Positions 1 through 8,100 of a DNA stretch of 64,000 nucleotides are shown here, in pieces. The notes beneath the pieces are model-generated. The model was not told the DNA's origin. It searched no databases and saw nothing but the letters and a program-made list of their open reading frames with translations. A program made the translations under genes and the position numbers. Source of the stretch: JAYVYM01 sp046593925 (lineage in GTDB: Bacteria; Actinomycetota; Actinomycetes; Mycobacteriales; SCTD01); assembly GCA_046593925.1 (NCBI GenBank), contig JBKJQN010000039.1:1-64000 (forward strand), in the 5' to 3' direction. The number at the start of each line of letters is the position of its first letter. Positions within the stretch are counted from its first letter, which is position 1.

Positions 1-2
1 AG

Positions 3-155
3 GGCCTGGTCAGCGTCGTTGCGGTTCTTGCCACGCTCGCGCCGGTGGTGACGGTCGGGCTGGCAGTCGTCATGCTCGGCGAGCGGCTCGCCGGGAGGCA
101 ACGGCTCGGTGTCGCGACCGCGCTGGTCGGGGTCGTCCTGCTGGCAGCGGGGTGA
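3..155 (+). CDS. EamA/DMT-family transporter, C-terminal fragment
   Basis: The gene enters from before the window and ends here at a TGA; about 50 residues are visible. They form two hydrophobic helices separated by a short polar loop containing ERLAGRQRLG. This matches the usual end of EamA (drug/metabolite transporter) proteins, where the last two membrane helices flank a GE(R/P)-type loop. The family exports small metabolites across the cytoplasmic membrane; the substrate cannot be judged from this piece. Only the C-terminus is available, so the family call rests on pattern recognition. Confidence 0.6.
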   Translation, partial: GLVSVVAVLATLAPVVTVGLAVVMLGERLAGRQRLGVATALVGVVLLAAG

Positions 156-170
156 GGGCAGACTGCGGCC

Positions 171-1033
171 ATGACGTCGATCCGCGACCTGCTGCGGGTG
201 CCATCGCTGTCCGGGCGCATCGACGTTACCGAGGTCGACCCGCACAGCACCCCGGGCTACGAGGGGAGCGGCAGGACGACGCCCGCGAGCAGGTGGTGGC
301 GATCGGGTCACGGCTCGCCGAGCTGCAGGAGCGCTTCTACGCCGAGGGCAAGTCCGGTGGTAGCCGGCGTCTGCTGCTCGTCCTGCAGGCCATGGACACG
401 GGCGGGAAGGACGGTGCGGTCAAACAGGTCGTCGGGCTGGTCAACCCGGCAGGGGTGCGCATCACGCCCTTCGGGCCGCCGACGAAGAGCGAGCGGGCGC
501 ACGACTTCCTGTGGCGTTTCAACCAGGCGCTGCCGCCCGCCGGCATGCTCGGGGTGTTCAACCGCAGCCACTACGAGGACGTACTGGTCGTCCGGGTCCA
601 CGACCTGGTGCCTCGCGAGGTGTGGGAGCCGCGCTACGCGCAGATCAACACCTGGGAGGCGGCCCTGGCAGAGCAGGGCGTCACGATGGTCAAGGTCTTC
701 CTGCATATCTCCTACGAGGAGCAGCGGACCCGGCTGCTGGCCCGGTTGGACGACCCGACGAAGCTGTGGAAGGTCAACCCGGGCGACATCGAGGAGCGGC
801 AATCCTGGCCGGCCTACCAGCGGGCCTACAGCGCCGCCCTCGAGCGTTGCTCGACCGATCTGGCCCCCTGGTACCTGCTGCCTGCCGACCGCAAGTGGTA
901 CCGCGACTGGGCACTGACCCACCTGCTGCTGGAAACATTCACGGCGCTCGACCCGGAGTGGCCGGCGCGTCCCGACCTCGACCTCGCCGGCATGCGCGCG
1001 GCGCTGAGCAGCGCCGACGAAGACCGCACGTGA
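171..1033 (+). pseudogene. Polyphosphate kinase 2 family protein, apparent single-base frameshift
   Basis: PPK2 enzymes transfer phosphate between polyphosphate and nucleotides in the cytoplasm. The reading frame starting at ATG 171 gives the typical N-terminus (MTSIRDLLRVPS, then DPHSTPGYEG). After about position 266 the homology continues in another frame (ERQDDAREQVVAIG onwards) through the Walker-A-like MDTGGKDG, the FNRSHYEDVLVVRV segment, the lid region DDPTKLWKVNPGD and DRKWYRDW, and ends at 1033. One extra G in the GGGG run at 263-266 would restore a protein of about 287 residues, normal for the family. No other damage is seen, so this is either a sequencing error in a homopolymer or a very recent mutation. 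If intact, it fits the phosphate and polyphosphate theme of the window. Confidence 0.85.
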
Positions 1034-1097
1034 TTGCAGGAGCGTCAGCCTTCCCGATCGGGGTAGTGCCCGTAGCCAGACCTCAGGAGGAACTCAC

Positions 1098-1565
1098 ATG
1101 AGCCTGTCCCGCCGGATCGCCCGCCCACTGCTCGGTTCCATCTTCATCAGTACCGCCATCCCGATGCTGAAGGACCAGAGTTACCTGCACGGCCCGATCC
1201 GCGACGCCGGGCTGTCCGAGCCGGAGCTGCTCGCCAAGGTGCACATCTACAGCAACCTTGTGGGTGGGCTCGCCCTGCTCACAGGCCGTTTCCCGCGCGT
1301 CGCGGCGCTCGGACTGGCCGCCAACCTGATTCCGACGACGTACGTAGGGCACCCGTTCTGGTCCGCGCCCGAGGACCAGAAGGTCATGCAGCAGATCAAC
1401 TTCTTCAAGAACCTGAGCATCCTCGGTGGCCTGCTGATCGCCGCGAACGACACCGGTGGGCGGGAATCGTTGCCGCATGCGGTCGGCCGGGTCAGCCGGC
1501 GCACCGCGAACAAGGCCGACAAGGCCGCCTCGAAGGCCAGCAAGAAGCTGCCCTCCCGGAGCTGA
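1098..1565 (+). CDS. DoxX family membrane protein
   Basis: A 155-residue DoxX-like integral membrane protein. The N-terminus (RPLLGSIFISTAIPMLKDQSYL) is typical of actinobacterial DoxX proteins. It is followed by hydrophobic helices around residues 50-80 and 100-120, and a Lys/Ala-rich tail (KADKAASKASKK) that should lie in the cytoplasm. An AGGAGG ribosome site at 1084-1089 is well placed for ATG 1098. DoxX relatives have been linked to redox or oxidative-stress membrane complexes, but the biochemical role of this subgroup is not settled. It stands alone between the PPK2 gene and an MFS transporter on the same strand. Confidence 0.8.
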   Translation: MSLSRRIARPLLGSIFISTAIPMLKDQSYLHGPIRDAGLSEPELLAKVHIYSNLVGGLALLTGRFPRVAALGLAANLIPTTYVGHPFWSAPEDQKVMQQINFFKNLSILGGLLIAANDTGGRESLPHAVGRVSRRTANKADKAASKASKKLPSRS

Positions 1566-1638
1566 CCCGCCTCGCGGTCGCTGTCCCGGTCCTGCGCCAG
1601 GTGGTCTGGCGCGGGCCGTTCTGAGGCACCATCGCAGG

Positions 1639-2955
1639 ATGCGGACGGGCCGGGTCGTCGTGGAGCGGGTACGCCGCGCCGCGCACGCCGACGGCGCCCG
1701 CGAGAGCGGGCTGTCCGCTCTGCTCGGCGCGCATGCCCTGCACTCCGCGGGGGACGCACTCATCACCGTCGCACTCGCGGGCACGGTGTTCTTCTCGGTC
1801 CCGCTTGGGCAGGCGCGCGGCCGGGTGGCGCTCTACCTGCTGCTCACGCTGCTGCCGTTCAGCCTGCTGGTGCCCGTCGCCGGGCCGGTTCTCGACCGGT
1901 TCCGGCACGGCCGGCGCAACGTCCTCGCCGCGACCACCGCGGCCCGAGGGCTGCTTGCCTGGTCGATGGCCGGGCTGACGGCCTCGCTCGGGCTCTACCC
2001 ACTCGCGCTCGCGGTCCTGGTGCTGTCGCGTGCGTACGGCCTGGCGCGCAGCGCGGCCACGCCACGGGTCCGGCCTGCCGGCGTCAGCCTGGTTGCGGCC
2101 AACGCCAGGATGAACGTCGCCGCCGTCGCGTCAGCCTCGGTCGCCGCCGGCATAGGGGCGCTGGTCGGCGCCGCGGTCGGGGTCGGCTGGGTGCTGCGGC
2201 TGGCCAGCGTCGTGCTGCTGGCAGCGGCCGTCTGCGCGATCCGGCTCCCGGCCCAGGTCGACGAGGCCCGCACCCCTCGGGTCCGGGGCACCCCCCGCTA
2301 CCGGCTGCTCACCGCGCCGGCGGTGGTCCAGCGGCCATTGGTCGCCGCCGTGGCCCTACGTGCGCTCGCCGGCCTGCTCTCGATCTTTTTGGCGTTCCTG
2401 CTCAAGGGCGAGGGCGCCGCAGCTGTTGTGGTCGGCTCGGTGCTGGGTGCCGCCGTTGCCGGCCAGTTGCTCGGCACCGCCCTGGCGAGTCGGCTCCCGG
2501 AGCGGGTGACGGAGCGGCTCACCCTCGCCTCGCTGTCGGTACCCGCCCTGGGCTGCCTGGCTGCCGCCGTTCTCGGCGGCGCTGTGCTTGCCGCACTCGC
2601 CGTCGGCTTGTCCGGACTGTCGTACGCGCTGAGCAAGTTCGCCCTCGACGCCGCCTTGCAGACCCATGTGCCGACTGCGAGTACCAGCGGGGCCTTCGCG
2701 CGGTCGGAGACGGCGCTGCAGCTGGCCTGGGCGCTCGGCGGCGGTCTGGCCGTCGCGTTGCCGACGGTCGCGGCGGTGGGCTTCGGGGTGGCGGCCGCGA
2801 TTCCGGTGCTGGGCGTCGCCGCGGGCGCCCGGGCTGCCGGCGGGCATCCGGTGCTGCCGCCCCTTCGACGCCACGGTCCCGCCGCACCGGCCCAACAGGC
2901 ACCGGCCGAGCAGGCGCCTGGGGCTGCGGAGCGTCCGTGGTGGCTGGAGCCTTGA
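1639..2955 (+). CDS. MFS transporter
   Basis: A 438-residue polytopic membrane protein with about ten to twelve hydrophobic helices, in the major facilitator style. The N-terminal half includes GPVLDRFRHGRRN, a version of the MFS loop 2-3 motif. A cytoplasmic loop rich in Arg and Pro near residue 225 splits the two helix bundles. The C-terminus (RHGPAAPAQQAPAEQAPG) is low-complexity and probably cytoplasmic. The ATG at 1639 is chosen because the frame upstream overlaps the DoxX gene. Substrate unknown; such proteins are commonly annotated as efflux-type. The gene converges with the glycerophosphodiesterase gene. Confidence 0.75.
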   Translation: MRTGRVVVERVRRAAHADGARESGLSALLGAHALHSAGDALITVALAGTVFFSVPLGQARGRVALYLLLTLLPFSLLVPVAGPVLDRFRHGRRNVLAATTAARGLLAWSMAGLTASLGLYPLALAVLVLSRAYGLARSAATPRVRPAGVSLVAANARMNVAAVASASVAAGIGALVGAAVGVGWVLRLASVVLLAAAVCAIRLPAQVDEARTPRVRGTPRYRLLTAPAVVQRPLVAAVALRALAGLLSIFLAFLLKGEGAAAVVVGSVLGAAVAGQLLGTALASRLPERVTERLTLASLSVPALGCLAAAVLGGAVLAALAVGLSGLSYALSKFALDAALQTHVPTASTSGAFARSETALQLAWALGGGLAVALPTVAAVGFGVAAAIPVLGVAAGARAAGGHPVLPPLRRHGPAAPAQQAPAEQAPGAAERPWWLEP

Positions 2956-3013
2956 CTCGTCAGCCCTGCTTCGTCGCGGTGTCACCGGCTCGGCCAGACC
3001 GGGCCGGCTCGCC

Positions 3014-3733
3014 TCAGGCAGCCGCGCCCGACACCCGCAGCCGCTGCGCCAGGTGGGCGGGCAGGTCGGTGATGACCGCCTCGACGCCGAGCAGGGCGCA
3101 CAGCTTTGCGTCGACGACCCGGTTGACCGTCCAGACGCGCACCTGCAGGTCGGTGGCGGCAGCGACCTCGGAGGGCTCCGACAGCACCGTCCCCAGGGGC
3201 AGGTGGACCGCCTGGTCGCCTCGCCGCCGGGCCCGTCCCAGCGCGGGCAGCAACGGGTCGCCGACGTCCAGGATCGCGGCCCGGGCAAGACCGGGCCTGC
3301 GTACGGCAAGCACGTCGAGCAGCCGGTTGTCGAAGGAGGACGCGACCACGTCGCGGTCGTCGGTGTGCGCGAGCGCCAGTGCGGTGAGCGACGCACGCAG
3401 TAGGGCGCCGGCCCTCGGCTCCGGCTTGAGGTCGAGGACGAGCGTCCCGCGACCGGCAACCGCCGCTGCGACGTCTACCAGGCGGGGCACCGCGTGGCCG
3501 CCGGGCAGCGTCACCTGCGCCAGCTCCGCCCAACGCGAACGGCGCACGCTGCGTACGGCGGCGCCCACCCGGCCCAGGTCGTCGTCATGGCAGCAGACGG
3601 CGACGCCGTCAGCCGTCAGCCGCACGTCGACCTCGACACCGTCGGCGCCCGCGTCGAGCGCGGCGGCGACCGAGTCCATGGTGTTCTCCGGATGGGCGGG
3701 GTCGGGCCACCCGCGATGACCGAGGACCAGCAT
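3014..3733 (-). CDS. Glycerophosphodiester phosphodiesterase family protein
   Basis: A 239-residue GDPD-type TIM barrel, predicted to hydrolyse glycerophosphodiesters to glycerol-3-phosphate and an alcohol. The catalytic N-terminal motif LGHRGWPDPAHPENTMDS holds the HR and the EN pair. The metal-binding segment DGVEVDVRLTADGVAVCCHDD holds the E-x-D and H of the family. The end (VWTVNR, then GVEAVITDLP) is also diagnostic. ATG 3733 is preferred over upstream in-frame starts because the motif begins four residues later. No signal peptide is seen, so it is probably cytoplasmic. It lies next to pstB on the same strand, about 95 bp beyond that gene, and may release phosphate from phospholipid head groups. 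Confidence 0.88.
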   Translation of the reverse strand: MLVLGHRGWPDPAHPENTMDSVAAALDAGADGVEVDVRLTADGVAVCCHDDDLGRVGAAVRSVRRSRWAELAQVTLPGGHAVPRLVDVAAAVAGRGTLVLDLKPEPRAGALLRASLTALALAHTDDRDVVASSFDNRLLDVLAVRRPGLARAAILDVGDPLLPALGRARRRGDQAVHLPLGTVLSEPSEVAAATDLQVRVWTVNRVVDAKLCALLGVEAVITDLPAHLAQRLRVSGAAA

Positions 3734-3828
3734 GACGACGACGGTCCCGGGTCGATGGGTCGGGAGGACGACGCCGACGTGTACGCAGCGTGAAGAACCC
3801 GGGGCGCGCTGTGGCACCGGCCGGTGTG

Positions 3829-4605
3829 TCAGCCGAAGCGGCCGGTGATGTAGTCCTCGGTGCGCTTCTCGGTCGGGTTGGTGAAGATCTTCTGGGTGTC
3901 ATCGATCTCTACGAGGCGGCCGGGCTCGCCGGTGCCCTCGATGGTGAAGAAACCGGTGCGGTCCGACACCCTGGCCGCCTGCTGCATGTTGTGCGTAACG
4001 ATGACGATGGTGAACCGGTCCTTGAGCTCGCTCATCAGGTCCTCGATGGCCAGCGTCGAGATCGGGTCCAGGGCTGAGCACGGCTCGTCCATCAGCAGCA
4101 CCTGTGGCTCCACGGCGATCGCCCGCGCAATACACAGCCGCTGCTGCTGACCGCCGGACAGGCTGGCGCCGGGCTTGCCGAGCCGGTCCTTCACCTCGTT
4201 CCAGAGGTTGGCGCCCTGCAGGGAGCGCTCGACGGCGACGTCGAGGTCAGCCTTCTTCTTGACGCCATTGAGGCGCAGCCCGGCAATCGTGTTGTCGTAG
4301 ATCGACATGGTCGGGAAGGGGTTGGGCCGCTGGAACACCATGCCGATCGTGCGCCGCACTCCGGTGGGGTCCACCCCCGGCCCGTAGATGTCCTCGTCGT
4401 CGAGCATCACCCGGCCCTCGACGCGCGCGCCAGGAATCACCTCATGCAGCCGGTTGAGCGTACGTAGAAAGGTTGACTTGCCGCAGCCGGACGGCCCGAT
4501 GAGCGCAGTGATCGCCTTGGGCTCGATGACCAGGTCGACGTCCTGGATGGCCCGGAACGAGCCGTAGAAGGCGTTCAGGCCAATGCTCTCGATGCGCTTC
4601 GCCAT
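3829..4605 (-). CDS. pstB: Phosphate ABC transporter ATP-binding protein PstB
   Basis: PstB is the ATPase of the high-affinity phosphate importer PstSCAB, on the cytoplasmic face. The 258 residues have Walker A GPSGCGKST at 37-45, the ABC signature LSGGQQQR at 149-156, Walker B VLLMDEP at 169-175 followed by CSALDPIST (a PstB hallmark), and the switch histidine in VTHNMQQAARVSDR. The C-terminus KRTEDYITGRFG is the standard PstB ending. It is the last gene of the pstS-C-A-B operon and starts 8 bp after pstA stops. Regulation is expected through the PHO box upstream of pstS. Confidence 0.98.
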   Translation of the reverse strand: MAKRIESIGLNAFYGSFRAIQDVDLVIEPKAITALIGPSGCGKSTFLRTLNRLHEVIPGARVEGRVMLDDEDIYGPGVDPTGVRRTIGMVFQRPNPFPTMSIYDNTIAGLRLNGVKKKADLDVAVERSLQGANLWNEVKDRLGKPGASLSGGQQQRLCIARAIAVEPQVLLMDEPCSALDPISTLAIEDLMSELKDRFTIVIVTHNMQQAARVSDRTGFFTIEGTGEPGRLVEIDDTQKIFTNPTEKRTEDYITGRFG

Positions 4606-4613
4606 TTTGATCC

Positions 4614-5660
4614 CTATCGTTTGAGCCGGCTGCGGCCGGCGAGCAGCCGGGCCACCAGGTTGAGCACCATCACCAGAATGATCAGGGTCAGGGCAGCTGT
4701 CCAGGCCCGCGACGTCGCGGTCGGCTGTGGCTGCTGCGCCTCCTGGAAGACCAGCAGCGGCAGAGAGGACTGCTCACTGCTGAACGGGTTGACATTTATC
4801 GACGCGGTACCGAGCGCGGTGAGCAGGACCGGTGCCGTCTCGCCGGCAACTCTGGCCACCGCGAGCATCACCCCGGTGACGATGCCGGGCAGTGCGGTCG
4901 GCAGCACGATCCGCAGGACCGTCTTCCAGCGCGGCACCCCGAGCGCGAAGCTTGCCTCGCGCAGGCCGTCGGGGACCAGCTTGAGCATCTCCTCGGCGGT
5001 ACGCACGACGATCGGCAGCATCAGCACACACAGGGCCAGCGAGGCCGCGAAACCGGAAAAGCCCTGTTTGAGGGCCAGCACCCAGAAGGCGAAGACGAAC
5101 AGGCCGGCGACGATCGACGGGATGCCGGTCATCACGTCGACGAAGAAGCGGATGGTGGACGCCAGCCGACCGCGGCCGTACTCGACGACGTAGATGGCCA
5201 CCAACAAGCCAACCGGCACGGTAATGATGGTGGCGATGCCCACCTGCTCGATGGTGCCGATGATGGCGTGGTACGCGCCCCCCCCGGCGTCGCGCGCACC
5301 GATGTTGCGCAGCGAGCGGGTGAAGAACTCGGCGTCGAACCGCTTGGACCCCTGCTGCACGCCGTAGACGACGACGGCGCCGAGCGGGACGAGGGCGAGC
5401 AGGAACGCAAGGGTCACCAGCGTCGTGACTGCGCGGTCGGCGGCGGCCCGGCGCCCCTCGATCGCTGCCGACGTCGCCGTCAGGATCAGGGTGAACAGCA
5501 CCGCGGTGACGATGACGAAGCCGGCCTGGCCCTGCAGCGCGGTGACCGCGAACAGCCCGGCCGTGAGCAGCGGGGTGCCCGCCAGCAGGGCAACCGGTGT
5601 CCAACGGGGCAGCGCCCCGCGGCGCAAACGGACAGCCGGGAGCGCGGCCGCCGTGGTCAC
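4614..5660 (-). CDS. pstA: Phosphate ABC transporter permease PstA
   Basis: PstA is one of the two membrane permeases of the phosphate importer. The 348-residue protein has an N-terminal hydrophobic region (residues 20-100) that adds helices before the conserved permease core. The core contains DVMTGIPSIVAGLFVFAF and the cytoplasmic EAA-type coupling loop EASFALGVPRWKTVLRIVLP with the downstream TGVMLAVARVAGETAPVLL. It overlaps pstC by 4 nt (ATGA), indicating translational coupling, and is followed closely by pstB. Confidence 0.97.
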   Translation of the reverse strand: MTTAAALPAVRLRRGALPRWTPVALLAGTPLLTAGLFAVTALQGQAGFVIVTAVLFTLILTATSAAIEGRRAAADRAVTTLVTLAFLLALVPLGAVVVYGVQQGSKRFDAEFFTRSLRNIGARDAGGGAYHAIIGTIEQVGIATIITVPVGLLVAIYVVEYGRGRLASTIRFFVDVMTGIPSIVAGLFVFAFWVLALKQGFSGFAASLALCVLMLPIVVRTAEEMLKLVPDGLREASFALGVPRWKTVLRIVLPTALPGIVTGVMLAVARVAGETAPVLLTALGTASINVNPFSSEQSSLPLLVFQEAQQPQPTATSRAWTAALTLIILVMVLNLVARLLAGRSRLKR

Positions 5661-6700
5661 AGCGTCCCGCCCGTGAACTCTTTGCGGCGGTAGATGACCG
5701 CCCGGGCGGCAACGTTGACCACCAACGTGATGGCGAACAGCACCAGCCCGGAGGCGATCAGGGCACCGCGGCCGACCTCGTTCGCCTCGCCGAAACCGTT
5801 GGCAATGTTGGCGGCGATGCTGTTTCCGCCCGGCTCAAGCACCTTGAGGCTGATGTTGAACGAGGAGGACAGCACCAACGCGACGGCGATGGTCTCGCCG
5901 AGGGCCCGGCCGAGCCCGAGCATGGTCGCGCCGATCACACCGGGGCGTCCGAACGGCAGGACGGCGGTCCGGATCATTTCCCAGCGTGTCGCACCCAGGG
6001 CGAGAGCGGCCTCCTGGTTGGCGGTGGGCACCTGCAGGAACACCTCGCGCGACAGGGCAGCCACGATCGGCAGGACCATGATCGCCAGGACGACGCCGGC
6101 GAGGAACACCGACCGGCCGTAGGTGCCGCCGGTCGAGAAGAACGGCAGGAAGCCCAGGTGGACGTCGAGGAACCGCGAGGTGTCCTGGATGCGTGGGTTG
6201 AGGAACGAGATGCCCCACAGGCCATAGACGACGCTCGGTACGGCCGCGAGCAGGTCGACGACGTAGCCCAGCAGCGCCGCGAGCCGGCGGGGGGCGTAGT
6301 GCGAGATGAACAGCGCCACCCCGACCGCCACCGGAAAGGCGAGCAGCAGCGCGATCGTCGAGCTCAGCAGCGTCCCGAAGGCCAGTGCCGCGATGCCGAA
6401 CACGGGCGCGGGCTGGTTCGGGAAGAACGTCTTCTCGGTGAAGAAGTTGGCCGTGTTGGCCCGCAGCGCGGGTACCGCCTGCACGACCAGGAAGGCGCCG
6501 ATGGCCAGGATGATGAGCAGGACGCTGATGCCGGCCATGACCGACAGGCCTTTGAAGACCCGGTCCCCCCGACCGACGGAGCCGCCGCCGCTGGTGCGCG
6601 ACAGGCCGCCGTCACCGCCACCGGCCGCGACGACGACCGGGCCCGGCAGCCCTGACCCCGATCGGGTGTCGGCCGGCGGCTTCATGGAGCCGGTGCTCAC
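5657..6700 (-). CDS. pstC: Phosphate ABC transporter permease PstC
   Basis: PstC is the second permease of the phosphate importer. The 347-residue protein has a Gly/Ser-rich cytoplasmic N-terminus, a first helix near residues 53-75 (MAGISVLLIILAIGAFLVV), and the permease core with AAVPSVVYGLWGISFL and the EAA loop EAALALGATRWEMIRTAVLP followed by LGLGRALGETIAVALV. Its start lies about 40 bp after the large hairpin at 6741-6769, which separates it from pstS. Its stop overlaps the pstA start by 4 nt. Confidence 0.97.
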   Translation of the reverse strand: MSTGSMKPPADTRSGSGLPGPVVVAAGGGDGGLSRTSGGGSVGRGDRVFKGLSVMAGISVLLIILAIGAFLVVQAVPALRANTANFFTEKTFFPNQPAPVFGIAALAFGTLLSSTIALLLAFPVAVGVALFISHYAPRRLAALLGYVVDLLAAVPSVVYGLWGISFLNPRIQDTSRFLDVHLGFLPFFSTGGTYGRSVFLAGVVLAIMVLPIVAALSREVFLQVPTANQEAALALGATRWEMIRTAVLPFGRPGVIGATMLGLGRALGETIAVALVLSSSFNISLKVLEPGGNSIAANIANGFGEANEVGRGALIASGLVLFAITLVVNVAARAVIYRRKEFTGGTL

Positions 6701-6740
6701 GGATTGCCCTCCTCACCTCGGTGCTGTGGAGAGTACGGAG

Positions 6741-6769
6741 GCCCCGCCGCCCGTCCTGGGCGGCGGGGC
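6741..6769 (-). terminator. Perfect 12-bp hairpin between pstS and pstC
   Basis: GCCCCGCCGCCC at 6741-6752 pairs perfectly with GGGCGGCGGGGC at 6758-6769 around a 5-nt loop. There is no U-tract. It lies 18 bp after the pstS stop and 40 bp before the pstC start. In pst operons such a structure commonly lowers read-through into the permease genes, or protects the pstS message, so that the binding protein is made in excess. That role is inference; the structure is directly visible. Confidence 0.75.
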
Positions 6770-6787
6770 GTCGTCATGCCGTACCGG

Positions 6788-7897
6788 TCAGCCGAGCGCG
6801 TCCACCGAGCTGCGGACCTTGGTGATGAAAGACGTGGGCAGCGGGCCGTACCCGATGCCGGAGATCGCCTTCTGGCCGTCGGCACTGGCCGTGTAGCCGA
6901 GGAAGGACTTGATAAGCGCGATCTTCTCGGGCGGGGTGCCCTTCTCGCAGACGATCTCGTACGTCACCAGCACGATCGGGTAGACCCCGTCGGTCTTCGT
7001 CGCGTAGTCGATCGTGAGCTTGAGGTCGTTGCCCGACCCGGCGATCTTGGCAGCCTCGACGGCCTTGCCGGCGTTCTCGGCGGTGAGCTGGACCGGGGCG
7101 GACGCACCGGTCGCGATCTTGGCGGCCTTCAGCCCGCCGTTCTCGATGAACGACAGCTCGAGGTATCCCACGCCGCCGTCGGCGCCCTTGACGCCGGCGC
7201 TGACGCCCTCGTTGCCCTTGGCGCCCTGACCGCCGGTGGCCTTCCAGTCCGAGCCGCTGTCAGCGGTCCAGGCCGCGCCGCCGGCAGCCTTCAGGTACTT
7301 GGTGAAGTTGTCGGTCGTGCCCGAGCCGTCGCTGCGGTGGAACTGCTGGATCGGCGTAGAGGGGAGCTTCGCGCCCGGGTTGAGCGCGGCGATCGCCGGG
7401 TCGTTCCAGCTCTTGACCTGGCTCGAGAAGATCTTGGCCGCGGTCGGGCCGTCGAGGACCAGGTTGTCGACGCCCTGCAGGTTGTAGGCGATGCCGATCG
7501 GGCCCACCACCATCGGCAGGTTGACGGCCTTGCCGGTCGCGCAGTGCGCGTCGGCCTTCGGCTGCTCGTCCGCTGAGAGCGCCGAATCGGACCCGGCAAA
7601 GTCGATCGTGCCCGCGATGAATTGCTGGCGGCCGCTGCTCGACCCGACTGACTGGTAGTTGATCGTGGAGCCGGCGCACTTCTGCTGGTAGTTCTTGGTC
7701 CACTCGTCCATCGCGTTCTTCTGGGCACTCGAGCCGGCCGCGGTGACGCTGCCCTTGCTGCAGCTGATGCTGCTCGCCGGGGCACCGCTGCTGCCGGCCG
7801 CGCCGGAGCTGTTCCCGCCGTCCGAGCCGCAGGCAGCCAGGCCGAGGGCTCCGGCAAGGGCCAGCCCGGCAATGCTGCCGGTCCGGGTGATCGTCAC
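6788..7897 (-). CDS. pstS: Phosphate ABC transporter substrate-binding lipoprotein PstS
   Basis: PstS captures phosphate outside the membrane and delivers it to PstCAB. The 369-residue precursor has a lipoprotein signal with lipobox LAAC (Cys at residue 23), followed by a Gly/Ser/Ala linker. The mature protein has the phosphate-binding segments of the family: TAAGSSAQKNA, AGSDSALS and HRSDGSGTTDNF. It is the first gene of the pst operon and is preceded by an 11-bp-periodic PHO-box array at 7980-8023. It ends just before the strong hairpin that precedes pstC. Confidence 0.97.
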   Translation of the reverse strand: MTITRTGSIAGLALAGALGLAACGSDGGNSSGAAGSSGAPASSISCSKGSVTAAGSSAQKNAMDEWTKNYQQKCAGSTINYQSVGSSSGRQQFIAGTIDFAGSDSALSADEQPKADAHCATGKAVNLPMVVGPIGIAYNLQGVDNLVLDGPTAAKIFSSQVKSWNDPAIAALNPGAKLPSTPIQQFHRSDGSGTTDNFTKYLKAAGGAAWTADSGSDWKATGGQGAKGNEGVSAGVKGADGGVGYLELSFIENGGLKAAKIATGASAPVQLTAENAGKAVEAAKIAGSGNDLKLTIDYATKTDGVYPIVLVTYEIVCEKGTPPEKIALIKSFLGYTASADGQKAISGIGYGPLPTSFITKVRSSVDALG

Positions 7898-7979
7898 GTT
7901 GTTCCTTCCGAGATGGGAGACCGGGTCTGCCCCCGGCCACGGCCCTGGACAGGCAGCCGCGGGACCGCACGCTAGGGAT

Positions 7980-8023
7980 CGCAGGTGGACGGTCCCCGGG
8001 AACAGCGTGAACGGCAGGTGAAC
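7980..8023 (-). promoter_or_regulatory. PHO-box array upstream of pstS (RegX3/PhoP-type site)
   Basis: Read on the minus strand, four 11-bp units lie in register: GTTCACCTGCC, GTTCACGCTGT, TCCCGGGGACC and GTCCACCTGCG. Units 1, 2 and 4 match the GTTCACC-type direct repeat known for Streptomyces PhoP and related actinobacterial regulators; unit 3 is degenerate. The array is about 80 bp upstream of the pstS start. The cognate regulator pair (senX3-regX3-like) is in this window at 41.8-43.6 kb, with a second two-unit box in front of it. Confidence 0.85.
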
Positions 8024-8040
8024 GGGTCGGGTCTACTGGG

Positions 8041-8064
8041 TGGCCCAGCGGTGCACGTGGGCCA
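8041..8064 (-). terminator. Small hairpin after mshD
   Basis: TGGCCCA at 8041-8047 pairs with TGGGCCA at 8058-8064 across a 10-nt loop, 37 bp past the mshD stop and just upstream of the PHO-box array. It could end mshD transcription before the pst promoter. The stem is short and has no U-run, so the terminator call is tentative. Confidence 0.35.
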
Positions 8065-8100
8065 AAGCACACGTGAACGCGCCGACCGGGTCGGCGCCGG

